From the NCBI GenBank assembly GCA_019236085.1, contig JAFAJR010000007.1, positions 1 through 17,792 on the forward strand: a stretch of 17,792 bases of DNA. The letters are read 5' to 3'. The notes under the pieces are model-generated. The model worked only from the letters and a program-made list of their open reading frames with translations. It made no database searches and was not told the DNA's origin. Of this stretch, positions 7,413 to 14,580 are shown in pieces (position 1 is the stretch's first letter; each line of letters starts with the position of its first letter). The position numbers and the translations under genes were made by a program. Origin of the DNA: Candidatus Dormiibacterota bacterium. Lineage in GTDB: Bacteria; Chloroflexota; Dormibacteria; Aeolococcales; Aeolococcaceae.

Positions 7413-8063
7413 ATGGCCCATCGCAAGCTCGATGTCCTCGCCGACACCGGATTCGTCGTCCTCCGCGACCACCAGGGTCCTGCGATTCCGCCGGAGGAAT
7501 GGGAGCGCCTGGAGTACGTGGACTGGAAGTCCGGCGGCGACACCAATTTCGCACCGCTTGCGTCCGCTGAGGGGCAGATGGAGTGCCGCGGCTTCTGGGA
7601 CCACGGCAAACCCGACAAGGACGGCATCTGGACGCAGAACCGCGAGATCGCTCCCACGCTGTGCAGCTATGTGGAGTCCGTCGGCACCAGGTTCGGCAGG
7701 GTGCGGGTCATCAAGCTCAATCCGTCGGATGAGGAGCAGGCCCTGCGGCAGCTGCATGTTGACGACAACAATCGCCTCAACCCCGACGGTGAGGGCTGGG
7801 TGGTGCGCGCCTGGCTGGAGCTGAATGCGCCGGAGGGATCGACATTCATCCTGCGCGAGGATCGCGACGACCCGTCGACTGAGTCGCGCATCGAGCTGCA
7901 TCCGGGGAGGCAGCTGGTCATCGACACGGAGCGGCTGTACCACGTGGTGCACAACCCTGGGCCCGGACCGCGGTACGCGCTAATCAGCAGCTTCGAGTCG
8001 GGTGATGCGCTGCAGCGCTGGATCGATGCCGAGCGCGTGACCGAGCCCGCCACAACCGCGTAG
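7413..8063 (+). CDS. Uncharacterised protein, probable Fe(II)/2-oxoglutarate-type oxygenase fold
   Basis: I do not recognise the named family of this 216-aa soluble protein. It contains LHVDDN (H115-x-D117), then about 60 residues later LYHVVHN (H177 or H180), and an arginine in PRYALISS (R187) ten residues after H177. That HxD...H...R order and spacing is the metal and 2-oxoglutarate binding pattern of the double-stranded beta-helix oxygenases, including the aspartyl/asparaginyl hydroxylase-like groups. The intervening segment VVRAWLELNAPEGSTFIL reads as beta-strands, as that fold requires. The start is supported by AGAGAGG 8 nt upstream. An alpha/beta hydrolase follows after 17 nt, probably in one transcript. 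The function remains an inference from motif geometry; a non-catalytic cupin is the main alternative. Confidence 0.75.
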   Translation: MAHRKLDVLADTGFVVLRDHQGPAIPPEEWERLEYVDWKSGGDTNFAPLASAEGQMECRGFWDHGKPDKDGIWTQNREIAPTLCSYVESVGTRFGRVRVIKLNPSDEEQALRQLHVDDNNRLNPDGEGWVVRAWLELNAPEGSTFILREDRDDPSTESRIELHPGRQLVIDTERLYHVVHNPGPGPRYALISSFESGDALQRWIDAERVTEPATTA

Positions 8064-8080
8064 TCGCGACAGGTCGCAGC

Positions 8081-8980
8081 ATGGTGACCGCAACGCCGCT
8101 GCAGGGCGTGCGTGATCAGCGCCTGGAACGCGAAGGCGGACGGACCGTTGCCTGGTCCGAGTTCGGCGATCCCGCGGGACTGCCGTTGTTGCGCGTTCCG
8201 GGAACGCCCGGCTGCCGCTACTCACTGCGCGCTGACAGGACGCCGTGGATCGAACGGGGCCTGCGTGTCATCACCACCGAGCGTCCCGGCTTCGGCGCAT
8301 CAACGCGGCTGCCGGGCAGGGGATTCGCCGAGCCGGCCGACGACCTGGCGGCGATCCTCGACCATCTCGAATTGGATGCGGTGCATGTGATGGGCGGCAG
8401 CGGTGCAGCACCTCACGAACTGGCCTTCGCCGCGCGTCATCCGGAGCGCGTGCGAGCCATGACGGTGCTGGTCGGGGCGGCACCGATCACCGATGATGAG
8501 TCGAGGCGGCTTATCGGCATTAATGCCGAGGCGTACCGATTGGTGCGCGAGGGCGACCTCGACGGACTTCGCGCGTTGCAGGAGACAGTGCGCACGTCCT
8601 TGCTCGAGGACCCTGTTGCCGCGATGCGGACGACAATGGACCGCGCGCCGGACGCCGACCGAGCGGTGATGGACGATCCACTCTGGCAGGAGGGATGGAC
8701 GGTGGCGATTCGCGAGGCGCTGCGCGTCGGAGTCGACGGCTGGCTCGACGAGGCGGTGGCCGTCCTGACACCGTGGAACGACGTCGATCTCGGCGCCGTC
8801 CGCACCTCGGTCACCTGGTGGCACGCCGCCGGCGACGCGAATGCGCCGCTGTCGGCGGCGCAGCGCGTGATCGCCGCGATCCCTCGAGCCCGGCTGGTCA
8901 CCTTCGGCGACTCCGAAGGACATCTGGCGCCGTATCGAAGCGAAGCCGAGATCCTCGACGAGCTGCTGGCTCGCGGCTGA
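8081..8980 (+). CDS. Alpha/beta hydrolase fold protein
   Basis: This 299-aa cytosolic protein has the alpha/beta hydrolase order: an oxyanion-loop region RVPGTPGCR at 38-46, the TTERPGFGAS segment, a nucleophile elbow at S107, an acid at D252 (AAGDAN) and the catalytic His at H281 (EGHLAP). Two positions depart from the norm. The usual His-Gly before TPG is Val-Pro-Gly, and the elbow reads GGSGA rather than GxSxG. The triad itself is intact, so an esterase or related hydrolase is likely, with unknown substrate. Alternatives such as haloalkane dehalogenase are disfavoured because they use Asp as nucleophile. The ATG at 8081 has only a weak AGG upstream; it lies 17 nt behind the oxygenase-like gene and probably depends on that transcript. 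Confidence 0.85.
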   Translation: MVTATPLQGVRDQRLEREGGRTVAWSEFGDPAGLPLLRVPGTPGCRYSLRADRTPWIERGLRVITTERPGFGASTRLPGRGFAEPADDLAAILDHLELDAVHVMGGSGAAPHELAFAARHPERVRAMTVLVGAAPITDDESRRLIGINAEAYRLVREGDLDGLRALQETVRTSLLEDPVAAMRTTMDRAPDADRAVMDDPLWQEGWTVAIREALRVGVDGWLDEAVAVLTPWNDVDLGAVRTSVTWWHAAGDANAPLSAAQRVIAAIPRARLVTFGDSEGHLAPYRSEAEILDELLARG

Positions 8981-8993
8981 TTCACGCTAGCTC

Positions 8994-9007
8994 TGGCGGC
9001 CGCGCCA
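8994..9007. terminator. Small hairpin between convergent genes
   Basis: TGGCG (8994-8998) and CGCCA (9003-9007) form a 5-bp GC stem with a 4-nt loop in the 33-nt gap between the hydrolase stop and the convergent zinc-ribbon stop. It could serve both directions but is short and lacks a T-run. Confidence 0.25.
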
Positions 9008-9013
9008 CGGGTG

Positions 9014-9190
9014 TCAGGATGCGGTTCCTTGCGCGGCATCATCGGCGTCGAGCCGAGCGCCGCAGGAGTCGCAGAAGGTCTGGCTGACGTCGTCGATCCA
9101 CGCTCCGCAGGCCGAGCACACCATCAACGGCACCTCAACTCTCGCACCGCCGCAACGCCACCATTCTTCTTCGCGCCGGTGGACTGTCAA
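9014..9190 (-). CDS. Small zinc-ribbon protein (putative)
   Basis: This short minus-strand frame ends in a clear zinc ribbon: C25-x2-C28-x11-C40-x2-C43, each knuckle written CSAC or CDSC and followed by Gly. Two start models exist. A TTG at 9190 gives 58 aa and includes an acidic, Trp-containing lead-in (REEEWWRCGG) that looks coding. ATG 9124 gives 36 aa and has a GAGG 8 nt upstream, with a possible promoter TTGACA (9190-9185) and AAGAAT (9168-9163) before it. Either way the ribbon is complete. It follows the 750-aa membrane gene in the same direction, beyond a hairpin. Role unknown; free-standing ribbons often bind protein or nucleic acid partners. Confidence 0.5.
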   Translation of the reverse strand: MTVHRREEEWWRCGGARVEVPLMVCSACGAWIDDVSQTFCDSCGARLDADDAAQGTAS

Positions 9191-9211
9191 AGGACGATCT
9201 GTTGGTTGGAG

Positions 9212-9235
9212 CGAGGGGGATCCTGATCCCCCTCG
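9212..9235 (-). terminator. Strong hairpin after the 750-aa membrane gene
   Basis: Arms 9212-9222 and 9225-9234/5 form an 11-bp perfect stem around CT, beginning 7 nt past the stop codon at 9242. The hairpin is symmetric, so it would form on either strand, but only the minus strand has an upstream gene close by. There is no U-tract. Confidence 0.55.
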
Positions 9236-9241
9236 TCTATC

Positions 9242-11494
9242 TCACTGGGTGCTGACGATGCTGTCGAACACCTGGTCAGGCAGCGGCTCGTTCTGCGTGT
9301 TCCACTCGTCGTCGGTTCCGAAGCTGAATGCCACGCCCACCGCACCGTCCGGGGCGACGCCGCTGCCGATGTGCATCACGCCGCCGCTGTATGTGTACCA
9401 AGCTTCATTCGCGCCGTCGAGCCCGAGGAAATACGCGTCGGTCCGCGTGCAGTCACTGTTCAGCGTGGGCCCCCACGGCAGGCTGCCCTGTGACCCGCAA
9501 TCGATCTGCGGTGTCCCCGACCCGCTGGGCAGCATGCCCTGGCTCACCGCAAGCTGCAGCACCTCGTCCCGGAAGGACTCGGCTTCGGACAGCTTGTCGC
9601 TGCCGCTGTACTGCGGGTTCTGGAAGCGGACGAAATAGGCGCCCGCGCTGCCGTCCTTGGTAGTGAAGCCGTTGGAGAAGCCGCGCAGGAAGTTGCTCTG
9701 GTCCTGGGTCCATCCCGCCGGCTGACAGAAGTCGAGCGCCAGGTCCGGCATCACCTCTGCGGTGAGCTTGGGCTGTGTGCCGCTAGCAGTCGCGGTGCCC
9801 GCCAGATGCCCATCGATGTACAGCTCGACCTTGTACTGACCCGGCTGCAGGCACTGGTCAGTGACTTGCAGGTAGCGCCGGATCACAAAGTAGGGATTGG
9901 CGTATGTCGCGTTGCTGTCGGGCTGCGCTGACTGCGGGCCCGAGATCGCCGCGATGACGCTCCAGCCCAGCTTCTGGGGGTCCTCGTAGTACCACTCGGT
10001 CGAGACGTTGTCGCTTGACGGGTCGAATCCCGCTATCGATGCCGTCCACTGCAGCTCGCCGGGAAAGACGTCGAGCGCCAGCTGTGTGACCTGCGCACCG
10101 GAGCTCTCAGCAGCACCCTTGCGGTCGACCCCGTCGACGATGAGCTCCTTCAATGAGGTCACCGCGGAACTCAGGTCGAAGCGGTGTTGCGCGAGCAGGT
10201 CGAGCGGCGTCAGCGCGCCGGCGACGTAGGTCTCCTCAGCGGCTGGGTCGTTCCGCGGCGTCTTGCCCGCTGCGTCGGTGTAGAGCGTGTGCTGGACGGC
10301 GAGCACGTACGAGCTGTGTGCTTGCGAGGTGTTGCCCTGGCCGAGATAGGCAAGGCCCTGGTTGTAGTAGAGAAGGGGGTCGTTCGGGTCCAAAGCGATT
10401 GCGCTCTTCAGATAGCCGAGCGCGTCGCCGTAATAGCTGGAGCGGTTCTGCGTGATTGCCTCGAGCATACGGTTCGCCGCGAGGTTGTTGAGCAGCAGCT
10501 TGTCGTCCAGTCCCAGGTCGTGGGCGCGCTGCAGGTCGTCTCCCTGCGCTTGCAGCGCGGCCGCGGTCGTGATGCTGGCAATTCCTGACGTGGGCGTGGG
10601 AGAACCGAGGAGGAACCGCACCGTAGAGCGTTCGAGGTAGGCCTGGGCGAAGCGGGGACGCAGCTGTATCGCCCGGGTGAAGTCGGCGTCAGCGGCCTGC
10701 AGCCCTTGGTCGCCGGGCTGCGTGTAGAAGGTCTCCAGTTGCAACATGCCGCGTGCGTATGCATCAGCGGCGGCGTCTGGGGGAGCAGTCGGGTTGAACA
10801 GCTGGAGCACAGCGGTGCCGGCTAGGCCCCCGACCACGAGCACCACCCCGAGTCCGACGAGCCAGCGCCTTATGCTGGCCTGCAACGTGAGGGAGAGTCC
10901 GAAGAGGTAGATCGCGACGGCGAGCATCGTCAGGATGACGGAGAGCAAGCCGACGCGTCCCTGCCAGTCGCTGCGCAGCTGGTCATTGGCATCCTCAAGC
11001 GCGAACAGCCGGTTGCTGTCCTGCTCGGCGTTCGCCAACAGCGCAGTGGGGAAGTTGATGTCGTTCTGCGGGCTGTACGGCGTGCCCGGTTTCACCGGCG
11101 TGAGGTCGTCGGTCAGCGACGCGAGCTGCTGCCAGCGTGCCTCTTCGTCCTGCAGCACCGTCGCCTCACTCGATCCCTGCTGCACGCTGGGTGCCAGGTA
11201 CTCCTGGAAGGCGTTGGCATCCTCGGTGCGCTGCTGCTCGGCGTACGCGTAAATGTCAATGTTGGCCCGAGCCGTGTCGTCGGCACGGACGATCTCGCCC
11301 TGGCGTTGAATGCTCAGCACCTGAGCAGCCACCCCCGCGGAGTCCGCGCTCCTGTCGGCGATCGAGTGCAAGTACTCGACAGTCGCCACGCCCAGCGTCG
11401 CCACGACGATGAGGACCGCGAGGATGCGAGCGAAGCGGTCACGGCGCAGCTCCTCCTCCTCGGGGATCTCGACACGCTCCGGCGCCTTTATCAC
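9242..11494 (-). CDS. Membrane protein with three TM segments, TPR repeats and a large extracytoplasmic C-terminal region
   Basis: I do not recognise this 750-aa protein. A short acidic cytosolic N-terminus leads to TM1 (about 22-42), an extracytoplasmic helical region (45-180), and TM2 and TM3 (about 181-202 and 211-232). TPR-like helices follow at 242-292 (AIQLRPRFAQAYLERS) and 355-402 (AIALDPNDPLLYYNQGLAYLGQG). Residues 430-750 look like beta-rich domains with a few cysteines (TDQC, DCGSQG, SDC). The first 232 residues match the upstream 272-aa protein in layout and in local sequence (RxDRF before TM1; paired C-terminal TMs with a short RR-containing loop). The start is a GTG overlapping the previous stop by 4 nt (GTGA), so it is translationally coupled. 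By topology the TPRs lie outside the cytosol, suggesting envelope scaffold or assembly work, which is an inference. Confidence 0.85.
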   Translation of the reverse strand: MIKAPERVEIPEEEELRRDRFARILAVLIVVATLGVATVEYLHSIADRSADSAGVAAQVLSIQRQGEIVRADDTARANIDIYAYAEQQRTEDANAFQEYLAPSVQQGSSEATVLQDEEARWQQLASLTDDLTPVKPGTPYSPQNDINFPTALLANAEQDSNRLFALEDANDQLRSDWQGRVGLLSVILTMLAVAIYLFGLSLTLQASIRRWLVGLGVVLVVGGLAGTAVLQLFNPTAPPDAAADAYARGMLQLETFYTQPGDQGLQAADADFTRAIQLRPRFAQAYLERSTVRFLLGSPTPTSGIASITTAAALQAQGDDLQRAHDLGLDDKLLLNNLAANRMLEAITQNRSSYYGDALGYLKSAIALDPNDPLLYYNQGLAYLGQGNTSQAHSSYVLAVQHTLYTDAAGKTPRNDPAAEETYVAGALTPLDLLAQHRFDLSSAVTSLKELIVDGVDRKGAAESSGAQVTQLALDVFPGELQWTASIAGFDPSSDNVSTEWYYEDPQKLGWSVIAAISGPQSAQPDSNATYANPYFVIRRYLQVTDQCLQPGQYKVELYIDGHLAGTATASGTQPKLTAEVMPDLALDFCQPAGWTQDQSNFLRGFSNGFTTKDGSAGAYFVRFQNPQYSGSDKLSEAESFRDEVLQLAVSQGMLPSGSGTPQIDCGSQGSLPWGPTLNSDCTRTDAYFLGLDGANEAWYTYSGGVMHIGSGVAPDGAVGVAFSFGTDDEWNTQNEPLPDQVFDSIVSTQ

Positions 11495-12309
11495 GAGCCC
11501 GTCACCAGAACCACCACCCAGAGCACGACAGCGATGAGCGCCACCAAGCCGCCGGCCGCCGCGAAGAACCGACGCACCGCAGGCCGGGCGAACTGCGCCA
11601 GCGTGAGGAAGAGCAGAGCCGCGATGAACAGAGTCACGAGGCCGACCAAGTTGGTCGACTGCTCGTGTTTGGTGTCCGCTTGGGCCAGTGTCGCTTCGGG
11701 TCGAAGCTCCGACAGCTGCTCGTCGTCGTTCTCGAGCTTCTGCAGAGCAGCCTGCGCGTCGTAGTGAACGGGCTGGCCGCTGGCTCCCGGCGCCGGCAGC
11801 GCCCCCTCAAAAAAGCTGCTGCGGGTGCGGGCCAGCACCAGCTGGGACTCCGCTTGAGACTGCAGCGCGGCTGCAGCTGAGGGGTCTGAGCTCTGCAAAG
11901 TCGCCGCCTGCGACTGCAGCACCGCCGCCGCCTTCACGTCCTCCTGGTAGAGGGCGAGGTTGCGCTCGTCCTCCTCGACCCGGCCGCTGAGGCTGGTGAT
12001 GATCTGCTGCTGCTGAGCCGTGTCCTCGATGCCGCTGGCGTCGAGCTGCGCAGCGGACTGCCCCGCCAGGGTGCCCGTGAATGCGACCACCGCGCCCAGG
12101 ATGGAGACGGCTGCGATGGCGATCGCCACCAGCGTGCGAAACCGGTCGGGCCGCTCATCGCGTCCCGCGAGTTCCTCGCCCTCGACGACAGCCCCCGCGA
12201 TGCCACCCTCGGCGAGGACGTCGGCTGCCGGCGCGGATTCTGGTCCGGCGGCTCCGGTGTCGCGCGTCGGGATGGGGTAGTCCGGCGGCGGAGGAGGGGG
12301 CTCGGCCAT
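11491..12309 (-). CDS. Three-TM membrane protein, first gene of a paralogous pair
   Basis: This 272-aa protein has a proline-rich cytosolic N-terminus (PPPPPP at 4-9), an acidic linker, TM1 at about 59-79, a Gln/Ala/Glu-rich extracytoplasmic region (85-218) likely to form coiled coil, and two closing TMs at about 221-240 and 249-270. The family is not recognised. The TM, helical ectodomain, TM-TM layout resembles DUF4337-type proteins, but only in layout. ATG 12309 is chosen because a TAGACT -10 hexamer ends 8 nt upstream and the preceding in-frame codons extend into the divergent TetR promoter. Its stop overlaps the GTG of the 750-aa gene, so the two products are likely made in linked amounts and may form one complex. 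Confidence 0.82.
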   Translation of the reverse strand: MAEPPPPPPDYPIPTRDTGAAGPESAPAADVLAEGGIAGAVVEGEELAGRDERPDRFRTLVAIAIAAVSILGAVVAFTGTLAGQSAAQLDASGIEDTAQQQQIITSLSGRVEEDERNLALYQEDVKAAAVLQSQAATLQSSDPSAAAALQSQAESQLVLARTRSSFFEGALPAPGASGQPVHYDAQAALQKLENDDEQLSELRPEATLAQADTKHEQSTNLVGLVTLFIAALLFLTLAQFARPAVRRFFAAAGGLVALIAVVLWVVVLVTGS

Positions 12310-12317
12310 GGCGCGGC

Positions 12318-12345
12318 AGTCTAGAGCCAGGCCCCTGACAGGCAA
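12318..12345 (-). promoter_or_regulatory. Promoter candidate for the membrane-protein pair
   Basis: On the minus strand TTGCCT (12345-12340) and TAGACT (12323-12318) are spaced 16 nt apart. The -10 ends 8 nt before ATG 12309, implying a leaderless or near-leaderless RNA. It is back-to-back with the TetR promoter. Confidence 0.4.
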
Positions 12346-12349
12346 CGAC

Positions 12350-12379
12350 TTGACAGTTTGTGATAGGTCGATCAATAAT
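12350..12379 (+). promoter_or_regulatory. Promoter and possible auto-operator of the TetR gene
   Basis: A consensus TTGACA at 12350-12355 and AATAAT at 12374-12379 (five of six to TATAAT) are 18 nt apart. The -10 ends 7 nt before ATG 12387, so the RNA should be leaderless. Inside the promoter, TGAT (12361-12364) and ATCA (12371-12374) form an inverted repeat with a 6-nt centre. ATCAATAA at 12371-12378 recurs upstream of the exporter gene, suggesting a shared operator half-site. Confidence 0.6.
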
Positions 12380-12386
12380 CTCGCCC

Positions 12387-12941
12387 ATGACCGCAACAGC
12401 CGCACCCAGCCTGCGCCAGCGGCAGCATGCCGAGGAGCGCCGCGACCAGGTGATCGAGGCCGCGATCGCGGAGTTCGCTGTCAACGGCTACACGGCAGCG
12501 TCGACAGCGGCCATCGCCAAGCGGGCCGGCATCAGCCAGCCGTACATCTACGCGCTGTTTCCCAGCAAGCTCGACCTGTTCCTGGCGGCCCACGACCGGG
12601 TCATCGGGGCGATTCTCACCACCTTCAGGGAAGCAGTCCGCGGCGCCACGTCACCCGAGGACGCGCTGGAGCGGATGGGGCTGACATACCCGTCCCTGAT
12701 CAGCGACCGGACCCATCTGCTGTTCCAGCTGCAGGCACATGCCGCCGCAGGTGACCCGGAGATCCGCGCTCACACTGCCAGGGCGTTCCAGCGATTGGTG
12801 GACGACGTCACAGCGCTGAGCGGCGCATCGCCGGCGAGCGTCGCCACATTCTTTGCCTGCGGAATGCTCGCCAACGTCACAACGATTCTCGAGCTGCCGG
12901 AGATCTGCGCGCCCCTGTGGGAGGGCAAGGTTCTGCCATGA
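12387..12941 (+). CDS. TetR family transcriptional regulator
   Basis: This 184-aa protein has an N-terminal TetR DNA-binding domain (about residues 18-65). The helix-turn-helix is STAAIAKRAGISQPYIYALF (39-58), followed by the family-typical PSKLDLF. The C-terminal two-thirds is an all-helical ligand and dimerisation domain without a recognisable subfamily. ATG 12387 is chosen over an in-frame GTG at 12360 because the promoter's -10 box ends at 12379. The exporter gene follows after 65 nt on the same strand, and both have ATCA-rich sites upstream. The simplest model is a drug- or metabolite-responsive repressor of its own gene and of the exporter. It may also act on the divergent membrane pair, whose promoter is within 40 nt. 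Confidence 0.9.
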   Translation: MTATAAPSLRQRQHAEERRDQVIEAAIAEFAVNGYTAASTAAIAKRAGISQPYIYALFPSKLDLFLAAHDRVIGAILTTFREAVRGATSPEDALERMGLTYPSLISDRTHLLFQLQAHAAAGDPEIRAHTARAFQRLVDDVTALSGASPASVATFFACGMLANVTTILELPEICAPLWEGKVLP

Positions 12942-12973
12942 ATAGCGCGCAAAAAAATTTGGCCACGTCGGTT

Positions 12974-12989
12974 ATCAATCAATCAATAA
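12974..12989 (+). promoter_or_regulatory. ATCA tandem repeat, candidate TetR operator before the exporter
   Basis: Three tandem ATCA tetramers (12974-12985) lead into ATAA, ending just before the ribosome-binding sequence AGAGGAGG (12991-12998). The last eight bases, ATCAATAA (12982-12989), are identical to 12371-12378 in the TetR promoter. Outer TTAT/ATAA ends give it dyad character. It could bind the TetR protein or be a slipped-strand repeat. Confidence 0.35.
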
Positions 12990-13006
12990 AAGAGGAGGCT
13001 CGACCC

Positions 13007-14413
13007 ATGGCTCGCACCAGAACCGGATGGACGCTGGCGCTGGTGTCGCTGGCGTTGTTCATGGTCACGCTGGACAACCTCGTCGTGACGATGGCGCTGC
13101 CAAGCATCCGTGTGGACCTGCATGCAGCGATCGACTCGTTGGAGTGGACGGTGAATGCGTACACGCTGAGCTTCGCAGTGCTGCTGCTCACAGGTGCAGC
13201 GCTGGGTGATCGCTTCGGTCGCCGTCGCATGTTCATCGTGGGACTTGGTGTGTTCACTGCGGGCTCTGCTGCAGCCGCGCTGGCGCCCACGGCAACAGCG
13301 CTGATCATCGCCCGAGCGGTGCAGGGCGCAGGCGCTGCCGCGGTCATGCCTCTCACGCTGACCCTGTTGTCTGAGGCGTTTCCGGCCGGCAATCGCGGCA
13401 TCGCGCTGGGCATTTGGTCGGGCATCAGTGGGCTCGGTGTGGCGCTCGGCCCTGTCATCGGCGGCGCAGTGGTGAGCGGCATCTCCTGGCACTGGATCTT
13501 CTGGATCAACGTGCCGATCGGCTTGGTCGTTGCACCGCTCGCCTATGCGCGGCTCACGGAGAGCCACGGCGCCAACCTTCACATCGATCTCCCCGGCATC
13601 GGCCTGGCGACAACCGGCCTGTTCGGCATCGTCTATGCACTCGTACGCGCCAACGCGCTCGGCTGGGGCAGCACCGTGGTGCTCACCGGCCTGCTCGGCG
13701 GCGCTGCGGTGCTCGCGTTGTTCGTTGCCTGGGAGCTGCGTGCCGAACACCCCATGCTGCCGATGCGCTTCTTCGCGAACCGTGCTTTCAGCGCCACCAA
13801 CGGCGTCTCATTCGCGATGTATTTCGGGATGTTCGGTTCCATCTTCCTGCTGGCGCAGTTCTTCCAGACGGTGCAGCACTACAGCGCGCTGCAGGCCGGG
13901 CTGCGCACCCTGCCCTGGACGGGCATGCCCATGATCGTCGCACCGATCGCAGGCATTCTCTCCGACCGTGTGGGCAGCCGGCCGCTCATGGCCCTCGGCC
14001 TCGCGCTGCAGGCGGGTGCGCTGGGGTGGATCGGGACAACCATGACAGCAACAACCCCGTATTCCGCATTCATCATTCCATTCATCCTCGCCGGCAGCGG
14101 CATGGCACTCGTGTTCGCGCCGTCGGCGAATGCCGTGCTGTCGGCGGTGCGGACGCACGAGACAGGCCAGGCGTCAGGTGCCAACAGTGCAATCCGCGAG
14201 GTGGGTGGCGTGTTCGGCGTCGCTGTGCTGGCCACTGTTTTCAGCCACGTGGGCGGCTACGCCAGCGCCACGCAGTTCGTCAACGGCGTGCATCCGGCTG
14301 TGCTGGTCGGCTCGATCGTGCTTGCGGCCGGAGCTGTGGTGGCTATGTTGGTGCCGGCTGTGCGGCGGGTGACGGTGGGCGAGGAGCCCGCCATGGCGCC
14401 CGTCGCCGCCTGA
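13007..14413 (+). CDS. MFS exporter, DHA2 (EmrB/QacA) type
   Basis: This 468-aa polytopic inner-membrane protein should be a proton-driven drug or metabolite exporter. It has the family's motif D1 near the first TM (LDNLVVTMALPSI, 22-34), motif A in the loop after TM2 (GDRFGRRR, 67-74) and the antiporter motif C in TM5 (SGISGLGVALGPVIGG, 138-153). Length and hydrophobic periodicity fit the 14-TM DHA2 group, at the short end. The ATG at 13007 follows AGGAGG by 8 nt; earlier in-frame starts overlap the TetR gene and the ATCA repeat. It lies 65 nt after the TetR gene and is probably its main target. The substrate cannot be inferred. Confidence 0.93.
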   Translation: MARTRTGWTLALVSLALFMVTLDNLVVTMALPSIRVDLHAAIDSLEWTVNAYTLSFAVLLLTGAALGDRFGRRRMFIVGLGVFTAGSAAAALAPTATALIIARAVQGAGAAAVMPLTLTLLSEAFPAGNRGIALGIWSGISGLGVALGPVIGGAVVSGISWHWIFWINVPIGLVVAPLAYARLTESHGANLHIDLPGIGLATTGLFGIVYALVRANALGWGSTVVLTGLLGGAAVLALFVAWELRAEHPMLPMRFFANRAFSATNGVSFAMYFGMFGSIFLLAQFFQTVQHYSALQAGLRTLPWTGMPMIVAPIAGILSDRVGSRPLMALGLALQAGALGWIGTTMTATTPYSAFIIPFILAGSGMALVFAPSANAVLSAVRTHETGQASGANSAIREVGGVFGVAVLATVFSHVGGYASATQFVNGVHPAVLVGSIVLAAGAVVAMLVPAVRRVTVGEEPAMAPVAA

Positions 14414-14429
14414 GCGTCAGCGAGGTTGC

Positions 14430-14460
14430 GAGGGTCCGCCGCAATGTGCAGCGGGCCCTC
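14430..14460 (+). terminator. Hairpin terminator after the exporter
   Basis: Arms 14430-14439 and 14451-14460 form a 10-bp stem with one G-U pair and an 11-nt loop, starting 16 nt past the exporter stop. There is no U-tract. It insulates the tRNA promoter. Confidence 0.5.
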
Positions 14461-14488
14461 CCTGGCTCTCACCATCCGGGGGCGGCGG

Positions 14489-14494
14489 TATACT
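14489..14494 (+). promoter_or_regulatory. -10 box of the tRNA-Gly gene
   Basis: TATACT (five of six to TATAAT) ends 11 nt before the tRNA 5' end, giving a short 5' leader for RNase P. No good -35 is visible. Confidence 0.5.
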
Positions 14495-14505
14495 CCGCGA
14501 GCACC

Positions 14506-14580
14506 GCGGGAGTAGCTCAGTGGTAGAGCACTACCTTGCCAAGGTAGGGGTCGCGAGTTCGAGCCTCGTCTCCCGCTCCA
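14506..14580 (+). tRNA. tRNA-Gly (anticodon GCC), CCA encoded
   Basis: The 72-nt body folds completely. The acceptor stem is GCGGGAG with CTCCCGC (14570-14576), the D-stem is GCTC/GAGC, and the anticodon stem is CTACC/GGTAG around TTGCCAA, giving anticodon GCC at 14538-14540. The T-arm is GCGAG/CTCGT around TTCGAGC with one G-U pair. The discriminator is T14577 and the CCA end (14578-14580) is encoded. It reads GGC and GGT codons, the common glycine codons here. A tyrosine recombinase gene begins 148 nt downstream, a typical island-integration arrangement. Confidence 0.97.

Noticed and set aside
12974..12989. CRISPR-like or satellite repeat
   Set aside because: Only three 4-bp units with no spacers; no repeat array or cas gene exists in the window.
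12983..13750. A 255-codon minus-strand frame opposite the exporter
   Set aside because: Composition is dominated by His, Gln and Arg without any motif, and the plus strand carries all DHA2 exporter motifs.
13414..14526. A 370-codon plus-strand frame overlapping the exporter and running into the tRNA
   Set aside because: It is frame-shifted within the exporter gene, Arg-rich, has no domain and ends inside tRNA-Gly.
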